From Nymphaea colorata (Eukaryota; Streptophyta; Magnoliopsida; Nymphaeales; Nymphaeaceae), in contig NC_045149.1 in NCBI RefSeq assembly GCF_008831285.2, positions 12,528,629 through 12,592,628 on the forward strand: a stretch of DNA of 64,000 bases, read 5' to 3'. Below, one piece after another: positions 23,501 through 36,500 of the stretch. Made by a program: the position numbers and the translations under genes. The first letter of the stretch is position 1, and each line of letters begins with the position of its first letter. The notes beneath the pieces are model-generated. The model did not search any database. It saw only the letters and a list, made by a program, of their open reading frames with translations, and was not told the DNA's origin.

Positions 23501-26500
23501 AGGTTGAAAACCGTGAGGGAGTGCTCGATTGGGATAAGGGAAAAAACAATTTAAAAGAAAATGGGAAGAACGAGCTCACTTAGGATACGTGAGGCAAGGG
23601 AAGACAGACAGAGAGAGAGATTCAGACAGAAAAAGGGAAGAAGGGCAGTGAGGGGAGAGGACGAGAGAGAAGAGAGAGTCGGTGGGAGAGTAAGGAGAGG
23701 GACCGTGTGGGAGAGGGCTATCGGAAAGGGGGGGAAAAGAGAGGGGCGAGAGAGAGGAAGAGAGAGCATTCGATAGGGAGGGCAAAGGAACATGAGAGTG
23801 GTGGAGAAGGGAAACAAAGAACGAGAGAGAGAGAGTTTTACCAAGCCGCCGCCGCTGCCACCTCCGTCGCCGTCGCTGCCGCTGCCCCCTTCAGTCACCT
23901 TCGCCGCTGCTCCACCCACCGCCCTCGAGCTTCACCAAGCTACTGTCGTAGCAGACGGAGAGGGGGAAAGGCGGAGAAGAAGGAAAGACGGGGGAGGGGA
24001 GGCGGGGTCGGGGTCGGGCTCGCTCACGAGTGAGGGGCTCGGGTCCGGGTCTGGACCCTGACCCGACCCGTCCCGCCAAACAACGAGCGTCACACAGACG
24101 ACCTATAGTCAGGAGACAACCCCCTTGGTGGCCCGAAACGATACAGATCCGTTCACGCTGTAGTGGTAGAGGAATCATCCGTAGATGTGTGAATTCCAAG
24201 GAGAGTTGCTCAGCCTTCCCTTCGACACCCAGGTTGGAAAGGCGAGAACCCAATGCTCCAAGCATATCACACAACGATATCCTGAGGCCTTGCACTGCCT
24301 ACGCTCCGAGCAAGCGAGACCAGTGGCGAGGGCGGGACATCTCCCAAACACGTTGCCATAACCCACTGGCCTCACATCTATTATTCTTTCTTACTTATTA
24401 TTATGATAGCATATTAACAAAATGACCGACTAGCACAGGTTCACTTCACGAGTGCACCCATACCTCTATACGCCTCCACACGAGGGCCACACATATAGTC
24501 AATACTCTTAGCTAGCTGTCATAACTTTACGGGTACCACTACCCTTCAAATTCATTCAATTGTATCATGCCAACGACAATGCATACAAAACATATTGCAA
24601 CATTCACATCAATCAAACACATCAATCACATCTTACAAAACTTAGCCGAACCACTGACAGTAGTCTCGATCCGTGATTGGCTCGTAGCTGTCCTATACAA
24701 TTATCATTCTAGGATGCTTCTTAATGCACAATTGGGATCGAGGAGATACTCGACTCGATACCCCGCCTAATCTGCCTAAGCAGTTATAAGTGCTAGCCTA
24801 TGACACACGGACACGACAGTTTAGCCCACATACCCATTCCGACACGCAGACACGCGGATCTGGACACGGGACACGGGTGGGACATGCCAAAAAATAAAAG
24901 TTATTAATTTAATGTTTTTTTTTCATTTTATCATTTTTTTGCGATGCATCTAATTATTTCCATGAACAATCCTGTCAAATACTGAGCACTTTTGTGATAA
25001 ACCAACTTTCTTACCAGATTGTAAAAGTGAACTATTAATTTAATGTTTTTTTTCATTTTATCATTTTTGAGAATATAAAATTTTGAAAATTTTGAAAATT
25101 GTGGTGTCTGTACCCGTACCCTCACCCATGTGACATAGGTGCTAGCATGCATTTGCAATTGCGTAGTAATTTAAAAAACATTTAACTAATCTCATAATTG
25201 TTCCATCACACACATACACTCATATAGAGATAGGAACATTATAACACACAGGAATCAACCAAACACAACATAGGATCCAATAATCCTAAAGAGGACGCAC
25301 TCCAAATTTGGCACCAGGTAGGGATTCGTGTGGAATGCCGCCATACCTGTCGCGTGTCGCCAAAATATCCAAAACGCCTTGAGCTTAGAATCTTGTTGCT
25401 TAAGGTCTACTCGACGTGCCCGGTGTACCTGCAAACATAATCAATCGATAAGTTATCTACTCGCTTCGCTTTACAATCTATACAAGTATAAAATAGAATC
25501 ATTGAGGCGTAGGTCAGTGCCTCAAGAGGGTGCTGAACAGGTAGTATCGACCCATAAACCCCTCCAATAGGTCTCTTTTCCAACAAGTGATGTAGTATGC
25601 ACATCAACAATAACATACGACACGAGTTCGCTAAAACGGCTCCACAACATCAAAATCTCTACCATGCTTCCAAACTACTTCAATTATTAGTCTCACCATG
25701 CTAAAAGGATAATCATATGCATAAATCATCGTCCCTCCACAACTGTCCTAGACCTTCCCCAAAATAGCAAAGTCGCTAACCTGCATTCTAAATCATTGAA
25801 TCTTGAGTCTAGCATACTCAAATAATAATTATACTTGCACTAACAGAAAATCTTGGACAATTTAGGCTCGATTTGGCCTCGCTCACCCCACTCTTAGAGT
25901 CCTAACTGCTGGAGTGTTCCCGGCAGCCACCTCAAGTGTTCGACTAAGCACCAACACCAAAGATTGTTTGTTGTCGTCGCCTCCAATGCTTTCAGTTCAC
26001 TAGTATGTGGGGAAAGACGGGTTCCCAAGCTGCAATCCGATCAAACAACACTAAATAGGGTGAGAATGAGCGAAAAAGAGATCAAAAGAGGGGTCTGCCA
26101 CGAGAAGAGGGCATCCGACAATGAGGAGCTGGTTCAGCTGAGGGAGACATATGCATGGATAGACTGCAATCGCGACGAGACCCAAAACAGAGAGGGAGAA
26201 AACTTGAGAAGGGGCGACATGGCTCGGGGGAAGCAGGGAACAACAAGAGAGAGGGAGGTTGAACACGAGAGAGAACATGAAAGATGTGAGTGAGAGGAGG
26301 CTGGAGGTAAGGAAAGAGTGCGAGCAGAGAGACGATGAGAGAGGAGGTTGCACGTGAAATGGCTAGCGGTAGAGAGAGAGAGTGCGGGCAGAGGGACGAG
26401 AGAGTTGTGAAGGAGGGAGACAGTGTAGGAGAGAGGGGAAATGAGCAAAGAGAATGTTAGAGAAGAAAACAAGGCTTGCGGGAGAGAGAGAGGGACTACC

Positions 26501-27549
26501 CTCCTTATATAGAATTTCGTTCTCGAAATTTAGATCATACTTCAATGCAAGAACAAGTGTGGATACTTCTTTTGCATATTATTCTCGAGTTCTCATGTGC
26601 TTTCCTTCAACCCATGGTGTTGCCATTCCACTTTTACTACAAGAGTTCTCTTAGTGCGAAGTACTTGCTCTCTTTGATCTACAATCCTTGTTGAAACCAC
26701 AATGAACCATCTTCATCTTGATACCAAGAGGAATCTGTCTTCTTACCTTCTTCCATGTTTTTAGCAAATTCAAGATCCTCCTTTTTCTTCAATAGACCTC
26801 TCACATCAATAACTTTCAAGACTCTTCCTCAAGCTAAAGAATAGTTGTCAATCATGGTAAGCTTATTACAATGTCTGATAATTCAACAATAGGAAGGGGT
26901 CTCTACCACTTGATCTTCCTAGGAGATATGGATAGTTGATTCAATTCCATCTTGCGCCATATCCCAAAAATAAGGTTAATATATCTCGGTGTGTTTAATC
27001 CTTTAATGAAGTATAGGATTTTTAGCGATGTGGGTAACTACCTTGTTATCAATCAACATCTTCATTGGCAGAGAAACTTGCCCAATCTCATAGGGATAGA
27101 TTTTACCTAAACCATCCCAATCTCATAGGGATAGATTTTACCTAAACCATCATAGCAGCAGGTTGGGCCTTAACCCTATACTCTGGCTTAGCACATGGCC
27201 TTGCAATAATTGTTAAACTACAAATCCTCCACCAGCACGTTGAAAGAGGAGTCTCTTAGGATTCCACATCCTTGTAAAATGTGTTAAGATATTTAATGTC
27301 CTTCTAACATGTGAAGAGTCTCTTAGGATTCTATGTTGTAGTTAATATCCTTGTAATATGTTAAGTCTTCTAGGATTTTATGTTGTAGTTAATATCCTTG
27401 TAATATGTGAAGTCTGCTAGGATTCTATGATATAATTAATGTCTTAGGATTCTACGATTGGAGACTCTTAGAATTCTGGAAATGGGATTATAAATAGAGG
27501 CCGTGCAAACCATTTTGGCTACGGCTTCTTCTCCTCAGCTTCTTCTTGT

Positions 27550-27590
<41 letters not shown>

Positions 27591-30500
27591 TTGCGTGAGT
27601 GCTATTTTCTGGTTACAGATATTGGTGCTAGATTTCTATTTTGGTATGAGAGCCAGGTTACGTTATCTCTACCTAACGAAATGCCCAAACAGGTCTGAGC
27701 TGGTTAGAACTCTTTTCTCATCTTATCTCTATCCTGAATTTACTTTTCTCTTGCGTAATTCTTGTTCCTTTTTTTCTTCTTGCTTACCTAAGGACACATC
27801 TTGTTATATTGTATTTTCTTTTCTGCTGTGATGGAAAACCTTTCGCATTTTGGCATGTCCTCAAGTTTTCTTCCTCACCTTATTACCAAAAATCTCAACC
27901 ATGAGAATTATCTGAACTGGAAAACGCAAATCATGCCTTTCATAAGAAGTCAAGGCCTCTTTGGACATCTCGATGGTTCAACAAAGGCTCCACCAATATC
28001 CGTTTTGCAGGAAATAAAAAATGAGGCAGGAGAAGTTATTGCTGTTCATGAAGACAGCAACCCTGAACATGCTGTGTGGATGAGACGTGACCAAAGTCTG
28101 GTTGCGTATATTTTGTCCACTCTATCTCAACAAGTGTTACTTTTAGTTTCTAATGACTGTACTGCAGGAAAATTATGGGAAACCCTTGCTGATACCTTTT
28201 CCCAAATATCAGAAGCTCGAATTATGTACTTAAAAAAAGAATTTCAGAATTTGAGCAAAGGTTCAACGTCTATCATGGATTATTTGGGGCGTATTAAAGC
28301 CGTCGTGTTAAGACGTGTTTATACTCAGTATTAGGCTTGAGAGGGCACTTGTGTAATAATGTTTCTTTTAATGACTTTCTTGTAACTTATCCCTCTCCTC
28401 TAGTCTATATAAAGAGGAGTTAGGGATTCTTTCGAGGTGAATAAAACATTAGTTCTCTTAACTTTATCATGGTATCAGAGCTCCAGCCGTCTCCTCCTCA
28501 GCGAGTTGTCGCCGACTGAGCGGCGCCGCCGCCGCCTCATCGGCGTCAGTCGCCGCCGTCGCCCTTTGCCGCCCTGTCCATTGCCGCCTGATCCATCCCT
28601 GCTGCCCCTCGTCGCCCTACCCATCGTCCGCCTGCGCCGCCGCCTCCGCCTGTGCCTCCTGCGCCCGTCTGCCTGCGCCCGTCCTCCTGCGCCCGTCCGC
28701 CTGCGCCGCCGCCGCCCGTCTGCCTTCGCCGCCGCCTCAACGCTGATTTTTCCTCTCTGCGTCTTTCCGCTGCATGCTGCTCCGCCGCTGCTCTGCACGC
28801 TGCTCCTCCGCTGCACGCTGCTCCGCCGCTGTTCCGCCGCTGCTCTGCCCGTGGTTCTGCACGCTGATTTTCTTCTCACCGTCGTCTCTGGTATCTCTCT
28901 TCGTTCAGCTCTGCTGTTGCCTCTTCTCGCCGATCGGACTTCTGGATTGCTACCTGCGTTAACTGCATATTGCTTCATGATCAGCATGTTGTCTTTCGAT
29001 ATGTGATTGTATTCTTTTGCCTGCACTTCCTATTCCGTGGCTCGGTTTCCTCCTTTGTGTTGAAAGATGTCTGAAATTAGTAGTGGCGCTAATACCTCTT
29101 CCTTTGTATCGTCGGGAGAGATGAAGAGTTCCCCATTTTCCAGCATTATCACCAAAATGGATGGGGGTAATTACGAGATGTGGGCCATGCAAGTAAAAAG
29201 AACTTTGATCGCCCATGAGAAGGAACATCTCATATTGGAGCCCGAGCCCGTACAGAAGGTAGGAAAATATACTACTTGGTTTAAAGATAATTCATTGGTT
29301 ATGGTATGGATTGTTGGTACTCTCTCACAAGAAATTGCAAATGAAGTCTTGCACAAGGACAGTGCAAAGGATATGTGGGACTCCCTTGCTGCCACTTATT
29401 CACAGGCAAGAAATGAAACGCGCATTATGCAGCTTCATCATGATATCCATCAGATGCGCCAAGATGGCAGACCTCTTCACACTTATTATTCTAGTCTCAA
29501 GTCCATGTTTGAGAGACTGAATAGCTACTTTCCCGCATGCAAGTGTGAACAACAAAAGGCATACAGAGATATGCTTATGGTAGGGGTCTTTCTTTCTGGT
29601 TTAGACTCTGTTTATGAATCCGCAAAGAACCAAATGCTTACTAGTCCCTCGATTCCTCCTATTGATGAGGCTTACAGTAGGCTCAGCAGAATTCCGATCT
29701 CTGCATCGACTGTTCCTGATACCACTTCTGCTATGCTTGCTACTCGTGGCAGAGGAGGACCCTTTTTTGCTAGAGGAAGAGGAAGCCGTGGCCGTGGCAA
29801 TACCCCTTCGCGCCCTATATGTCAGTTTTGTCACCGCATTGGTCATACTGTGGATAAGTGTTGGCAGAAACATGGTCGTCCAGCTTTTGCAAATCAGACT
29901 GTATCTACTGATTCTCCTGAGCAGCCTAAGCCTCAGCACACTGCCTCCTCCAGTGAGTTGCATGTAGATGACATTCTCTCTCAGTTGAGGCACTTGATTG
30001 GCGACAGCGCCCATCCATCCCCTGGTCCGACCACTTCTACTGTTCCTACCGCTGCGAGTGCTTCTTCATCTGGTATGTATTCTGCTTGTACAGTCTGCTC
30101 TCCTCCTGACACTACAGATTGGCTTATTGATTCTGGTGCATCGACACATCTCTGTGGGGATAAGATGCAATTCACCTCTTACGTCCCTACTCCACCGGGT
30201 CGTTCGGTTATTCTAGCAGATGGAAAAGATTCACCAGTTGTTGGACATGGAGAGGTCCAACTTACTTCATCATTGCCGCTGCAGCACGTTCTTCATGCAC
30301 CAGAATTCCCCCATAGCCTACTTTCTATCAGTCAGATTACCAGAGAATTAAATTGTCGTGCTATATTTGACTCTTCCTCTCTTGTGTTTCAGGATATACT
30401 GACGGGCAGGGTGATTGGCAGTGGCCGTGAACAGGGAGGTCTCTACAGGCTAGTGCACTCCTTTCCCTTTGCTGGATCTACCTCGTCGGGGTCGTCCTCA

Positions 30501-33500
30501 TCCTCGGCTTATACTTGGCATTTACGTTTTGGACATCTCCCGTTTCAGAAACTGCTGCATGTTCTCCCTCAGCTGTCTCATAAGTCGTCTTTTCAATGTG
30601 AGTCTTGTCAGTTAGGCAAACACCATCGGTCATCCTTTCCTCCGCGGTCTAGTAGAAGTAGCCACTCTGTGTTTGAGTTACTTCATTTTGATGTTTGGGG
30701 CCCGAGTCGTACTCCTGACCTTCAGGGTCATCGGTATTATCTTGTTGCTGTTGATGATTACAGTCGTGTTAGTTGGGTTTTTCTTATGAAACACAAATCT
30801 GAAGCGGGTCATGTAATCAAAAATTTTATCAATGAAATTCTGACTCAGTTTGATACTTGTGTCAAGATTGTGCGCTCTGACAATGCTCTTGAGTTCTGTG
30901 CTTCCTCTTTAGAACAATTTTTCAGGGATAAGGGTATCATTCACCAAACTTCTTGTGCCTATACCTCTCAACAAAACGGGGTTGCTGAAAGAAAACACCG
31001 CCATATTCTTGATGTCGCCAGAACCATTATCATACACAGCCATGTTCCCCATTCTTATTGGGGAGATGCTGTTCTTACAGCATGCTATCTTATTAATCGC
31101 ATGCCGTCATCCGTGTTGGGAGATCTTATTCCTTTCTCTGTTCTTTTTCCTGACAGAGAATTGTTTTCTGTTGCACCTCGTATTTTTGGATGTGTTGCCT
31201 TTGTTCAGTTACTTGGTCCTGGGCGAGATAAGTTATCCCCTCGGGCTATCAAAACGATCTTTGTTGGTTATTCCCGCACTCAAAAGGGATATCGTTGTTA
31301 TGATCCTTCTACTCGTCGATATTATGTGAGTGCTGATGTTACATTTTTTGAGTCCACCTCTTATTTCTCTCCCAATGGAACTCAATTAAGGGTGCCTGAA
31401 TTTAGTGATGAAGTCCACCTTCCTTTACCTCTCATGAGTTATCCACAACCCGTTGCTTCGCGTTTTGGGGCTATCTACCAACGTCGCACTAAACCTGTTC
31501 AACCTGCCCCCTGTGCTCCTGTGCCTTCACCCAGCATGCCCAAGGTACTTCCTGAACACACAAATCCTGCTGACCATTCTTTATGTGATGATGCCACAGG
31601 GGACTCTCCAGAGCATGCTACTGGTCCTCATATTAATGAACTTGATATGCCTATTGCTCAAAGGAAAGGCAAACGCAGTTGCACTATGCATCCTCTCTCT
31701 GGTCATTTGTCCATGGCTCGACTCACTCCTACTTACCGCCAGTTTGTCAAGGGACTGTCGGCTGTAGCTCTTCCACAGACTCCTATGGACGCTCTTTCTG
31801 ATCCCAAATGGGCCGCAGCTATGCAAGAAGAGATGGATGCCCTTCAGTCTAGAGGCACCTGGACACTAGTTACTCCTTCATCTGATGCAGCTATTGTTGG
31901 TTGTCGATGGGTATTTACTGTTAAATACAGAGCAGATGGCAGCATTGAGAGATATAAGGCTCGCTTGGTTGCAAAAGGCTATACTCAGACTTATGGGGTT
32001 GATTATTATGATACCTTCTCTCCTGTGGCACGACATGCTTCTTTACGGGTTCTTCTCGCTGTTGCCGTCAGCAAGAATTGGTCTCTATCACAGCTTGATG
32101 TCAAAAATGCCTTTCTGTATGGTGACCTACATGAAGAAGTGTATATGCAGCAACCACCAGGGTTTGTTGCTGAGGGGGAGTGTCAGAAAGTGTGTAGATT
32201 GAGAAAGGCAATTTATGGTCTGAAACAAAGTCCTCGAGCTTGGTTTCAAAAATTATCAGAGAATATTGAGTATGAGGGCTTCAGACGTTCTTCGGCTGAT
32301 CATTCCCTTTTTGTCAAGAAAACTTCTACAGGTACAGTGATAGTTCTTGTCTATGTTGATGATATCATTGTTACAGGGGATGATATTCAGGGGATTTCCA
32401 ACATCAAGGGCGTCCTTGGACGACACTTTGTCACCAAGGATCTTGGTGAGCTACGCTATTTCCTAGGTATTGAGTTTGCCAGAAATCAGAAGGGTCTTAT
32501 CATGTGCCAAAGGAAATACGTTACTGATGTCTTGCAAGAGACAGGTATGCTAGGATGTCGACCTGCCTCTACACCCATGGACATCAATACTCGCTTGTAT
32601 GATGATGATACTGAAGATGTTGATGCTAGACAATATAGAGGGATTGTTGGGAAGCTCCTATATATCACTGTTACTCGACCTGATATTGCCTATGCTGTCA
32701 GCAGAGTGAGTCAATTTATGGATAAGCCCAAGAAAGTCCATTGGGATGCTGCCATGATGATTCTCAGGTATCTGAAAAATTCACCAGGAATGGGACTCTT
32801 CTTTCAAAATGGTACATCTCTCACTATATCTGTGTATGTTGATGCTGATTATGCGGGATGTCACCTTGACAGAAAATCCACTACTGGGTTTTGTGTGTTT
32901 ATTGGATCCAACTTGGTTACATGGAAGAGTAAGAAGCAGACAGTGGTTGCCAGATCAAGTGCAGAATCTGAGTATAGAGCTATGGCTCAGGCTACTGCTG
33001 AAGTTATGTGGGTTAGATCTCTGATGTTGGATCTTACTGTGGAAGTGCCTCTTCCTATGCAATTGTTAGGTGATAACAAAGCTGCTCTGTTTATTGCTAA
33101 TAATCCTGCTTTCCATGAGAGAACCAAGCATGTTGAAGTAGATTGTCACTATACCAGAGACATGATTCAAAAGGGGTTTGTAAGCACCTCCCATATTTCA
33201 ACTACAGGGCAAACTGCTGATATTTTTACTAAAGCTCTTGCAAGAGGACCATTCCAAAGTTGTTGTTCCAAGTTGAGCTTGTTTGACATATACGCTCCAA
33301 CTTGAGGGGGAGTGTTAAGACGTGTTTATACTCAGTATTAGGCTTGAGAGGGCACTTGTGTAATAATGTTTCTTTTAATGACTTTCTTGTAACTTATCCC
33401 TCTCCTCTAGTCTATATAAAGAGGAGTTAGGGATTCTTTCGAGGTGAATAAAACATTAGTTCTCTTAACTTTATCACGTCGCAGACCAACTTGTTGCCTC

Positions 33501-36500
33501 AGGGAATAACATTTCTGATAAGGAAAAGGTGCAGCAAATCTTGAATGGACTTGGGCATGATTATCATGCTTTTATTACAGCTCTTGAGGTCCTTCCTGTT
33601 CTGCCTTCCTTCAACGAACTACAAGGTAAACTTCTCCAACACGAAATGAATATGAAAAGAGTCATTGAAATGACTGATCAAGGGAACTCCCAAAATGTGT
33701 TGGCTATGAATGTAAAGTTTGGTGAGAGCCATTAGAACTCCAATCATGGTGGTCGTGGCATTCTACCAACACCACATAACCAAGGTATGTCTCTTTTGGA
33801 TACTTCAAGAAAATACCAATTTGTTTTCGGTGCAACAAGAAAGGGCACATGAAGGCACAGTGCTGGTTTAATCCTCAAAATAAAAATAAAGGGGTAAGAC
33901 ATGATTATAAACAAGGAGGACAAAGTTCTAAATCCACCACTGAAGATATGCTGCAACTATTGATGACCGCATTCTCAAAGATGACTATAAAGCAAAATGA
34001 GCAGGGAGAATGGTTTCTGGATTCAGGTGCAGCTACCCATGTGACAGGAAATGCAGGTAAATTGACTAACTGATCCCCTCATTACGATAGAAGTTGCATT
34101 ATAACAGGTGATGGAAAATCTCATCCCATTACACATTGGAAATGCACATATTCCATTGTCATCCTCGTCTCTATCACTGTCTAATGTTGTTCTTGCTCCT
34201 AATATAAAAAAGAACATCATATCCATTTCTAAACTCATTGATGATACAAGCTCTTCTGTTGAATTCACACCTTCTTCTGTCTATGTCAAGGACCTCCAAA
34301 CGAAGAAAATGTTCGCTAGAGGGAAGCGTCAAGGGAATATGTACGTCCTCAAGGAATGTCTACTCAAGGATTCATCCACTTTTGATATAGGATTGACGAC
34401 ATTTTCTCTTTCTCATAATGCGTAATCAGGGCCAAGTTCTTGCCATTTTCAACCAAAAGTAAGGGGCCCTAACCAATTTTTGGAGTCTGATCTGTGGCAT
34501 AGTCGGCTAGGACACTGTGGTCGACATTTCATTGAAAAACTTGTCACAGATAGTCTCATTTCAAGATCAAGCTTACCTCTTACTTCAAGTGTCAAAAAAT
34601 GTTCAAGTTGTGGACTTTGTAAGAGTCATGTTTTACCTTTCCATAATATAAATCAAAGGGCTTCTAAACCTTCTGAAACTATTTTTTCTGATGTATGGGG
34701 GCCAACCCCTATTGATTCCATGTCTGGATCAAGATATTATGTCTTATTCATTGACTCTTACTCACGTTTCACCTGGATTTACTTCATGAAACAAAAATCA
34801 GAAGTACCCCACATATTTCGAAACTTCTATGCCATGATCCAAACCAAATTTTCATCCAATGTGGTGCATTTTCAATGTGATGGTCGGGGAGAATATTCTT
34901 CGCTTGATTTTATTGAATTTCTACATGAAAAAGGGATAACTAGACAAATCTCATGCCCTTACACACCACAACAAAATGGTGTAGTTGAGTGGAAACATCG
35001 ACATATAGTTGAAAGCATTGTCACAAAAAACGCCGTTTTTTAAAAAAAAACGCGTATTTAACGCCAAAAACAGTCCTGCCGTATAATACCCGTACTATTC
35101 CCGTTTTTTTTAAAAAAACGTCAAAAAACAAAAAACGCGTATAATACCCGTTTAATACCCGTATAATACCCGTTTTTTACCGTTATTTTTCGTTATTTTC
35201 CCGTTTTTTGCCGTTTTTTTATTAATTATTATTTTTTATAATTTTTAAGATGTAATAAATGTTTAATTTTTTAAAAAAATTTGCCGAACTTTTCCCGTTT
35301 TATTCCCGATATATAAAACTTTGCCGTATTATACCCGTTTTTTACCTCGCCGTTTAATACCCGTCCCCGTTTTTTGTGACAATGGTTGAAAGCGCCATGA
35401 GCATGATGCATGATACTAATGTGCCCATTTCCTTCTGGACTGAAGCCTTCCATACTGCTGTATACATAATAAATTGTTTGCCTATGAAACTCTTTATGTC
35501 TAAGTCGCCATATTTTACACTCTTAGGCAAACAACCTGATTACAAGAACTTGAAGGTTTTTGGTTGTGTATGCTATGTTCACGTTAATGCTGCCTTGAGG
35601 AACAAGTTTCAAGACAAAGCTATTCAATGTAGATTCGTTGGATATGCTAATGAATATAAATGTTTTCGATGCTATGATCCAACAACTAAACGTATCAAAA
35701 CTTCAAGAAATGTCATTTTTGATGAACATAGTTTTGATGATACAAATGAAATGCCTATGTCCATTGAATCTTATGATCCCTGGACTAGTACACAGTTATT
35801 CAATGCAGATCCTGTTATAGAAAATGTTGTGCTTCAAGGTGAAGATCCAGAGAGAGCAATACAACCGTCGGATATGGCTCAAAGTGAAAATCAAGAAGAT
35901 CCAACACAGTCATCAAGTCATCACGAAAGCAATAATGAAGAACAGAGCAACGATTCACATCGGTTTTTGGGTCTTATCTACAGTCGACGACTAAGGGACA
36001 GAGATGCTCACAGTGAAGAAGACAACATGCCCCACCTTAGAAGATCCCAACGCATTCGTCATCCCATTCACAGGTGGGTTAGCTATGATTCTTTATCACT
36101 TGATTTTTAATTATTCATGGCAAAAGTTGGCAAGGAGGAAGAACCTACTTCATTTGATCAAGCATCAAAATCACATCATTAGAGAAAGGCTATGAAAGAA
36201 GAAATGGATGCCTTGCAGGAATGTGGAACATGGGAGATCGTTCCAAGGCCACACGGAAAAAACGTAGTGGGCTCCAAATGGGTGTACAAAATTAAATACA
36301 AACCTGACGGCAGCATAGAAAGACACAAAGCAAGAGTAGCAAAAGGGTTTACACAACAATATGAAGAAGATTATGATGAGACATTCAACCCTGTGATCAA
36401 AATGGGAACAATTCGCGTGATTATATCATTGGCAGTTGAATATGAATGGAGACTACATCAAATGGACGTGAAGAATGCTTTTCTTCATGGTGATTTGAGG

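Larger units (their letters stand above)
19789..26510 (+). repeat. R2 long LTR copy A, host of nested insertions
   Basis: Copy A starts AGTCACATCCCAACC (a decayed TGTCACACCCCGACC) and is interrupted by a MITE (19918-20522), a whole R2 solo LTR (21066-24094) and another MITE (24798-25138). The parts 20531-21065, 24095-24797 and 25147-26510 align in order with R2 copies B and D. The right limit is approximate because the terminal GTCACA is not visible. The 3' part (26040-26500) is purine-rich, as in the other copies. It has no gag or pol, and its length suggests an LTR rather than a whole element. Confidence 0.75.
28306..33476 (+). mobile_element. Copia-4, intact young copia retrotransposon (5,171 bp)
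   Basis: The two 164-bp LTRs (28306-28469, 33313-33476) are identical base for base as read. The 5-bp TSD is CGTCG (28301-28305, 33477-33481), and it interrupts the gag frame of Copia-3. Primer site, purine tract and a single 1412-codon gag-pol frame are all present. These features indicate a very recent insertion that may be autonomous. It lies in sense orientation within the 20-kb TPP2 intron. Confidence 0.97.

Noticed and set aside
23551-24061. Charged or Ser/Leu-rich frames in R2 copy B, and similar ones at 26051-26472 and 43331-43810
   Set aside because: Low-complexity purine or CT tracts of a long LTR; not conserved between copies.
27323-27440. CRISPR-like repeated units
   Set aside because: Adjacent 47-bp tandem units without unique spacers, inside a plant LTR.
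28470-28481. tRNA gene signal (TGGTATCAGAGC, also at 46342, 58607 and 62760)
   Set aside because: These are retrotransposon primer-binding sites complementary to initiator tRNA-Met, not tRNA genes.
28437-29026. Long frames on both strands (177-189 codons, Arg/Pro-rich) in the Copia-4 leader
   Set aside because: They come from the GCC/CGC repeat composition, which removes stops in several frames; no domain, and they overlap the primer site region of a retrotransposon.
29067-33305. Copia-4 ORF as a domesticated host gene
   Set aside because: It lies between identical LTRs with a TSD, primer site and purine tract, so it is an ordinary young retrotransposon.
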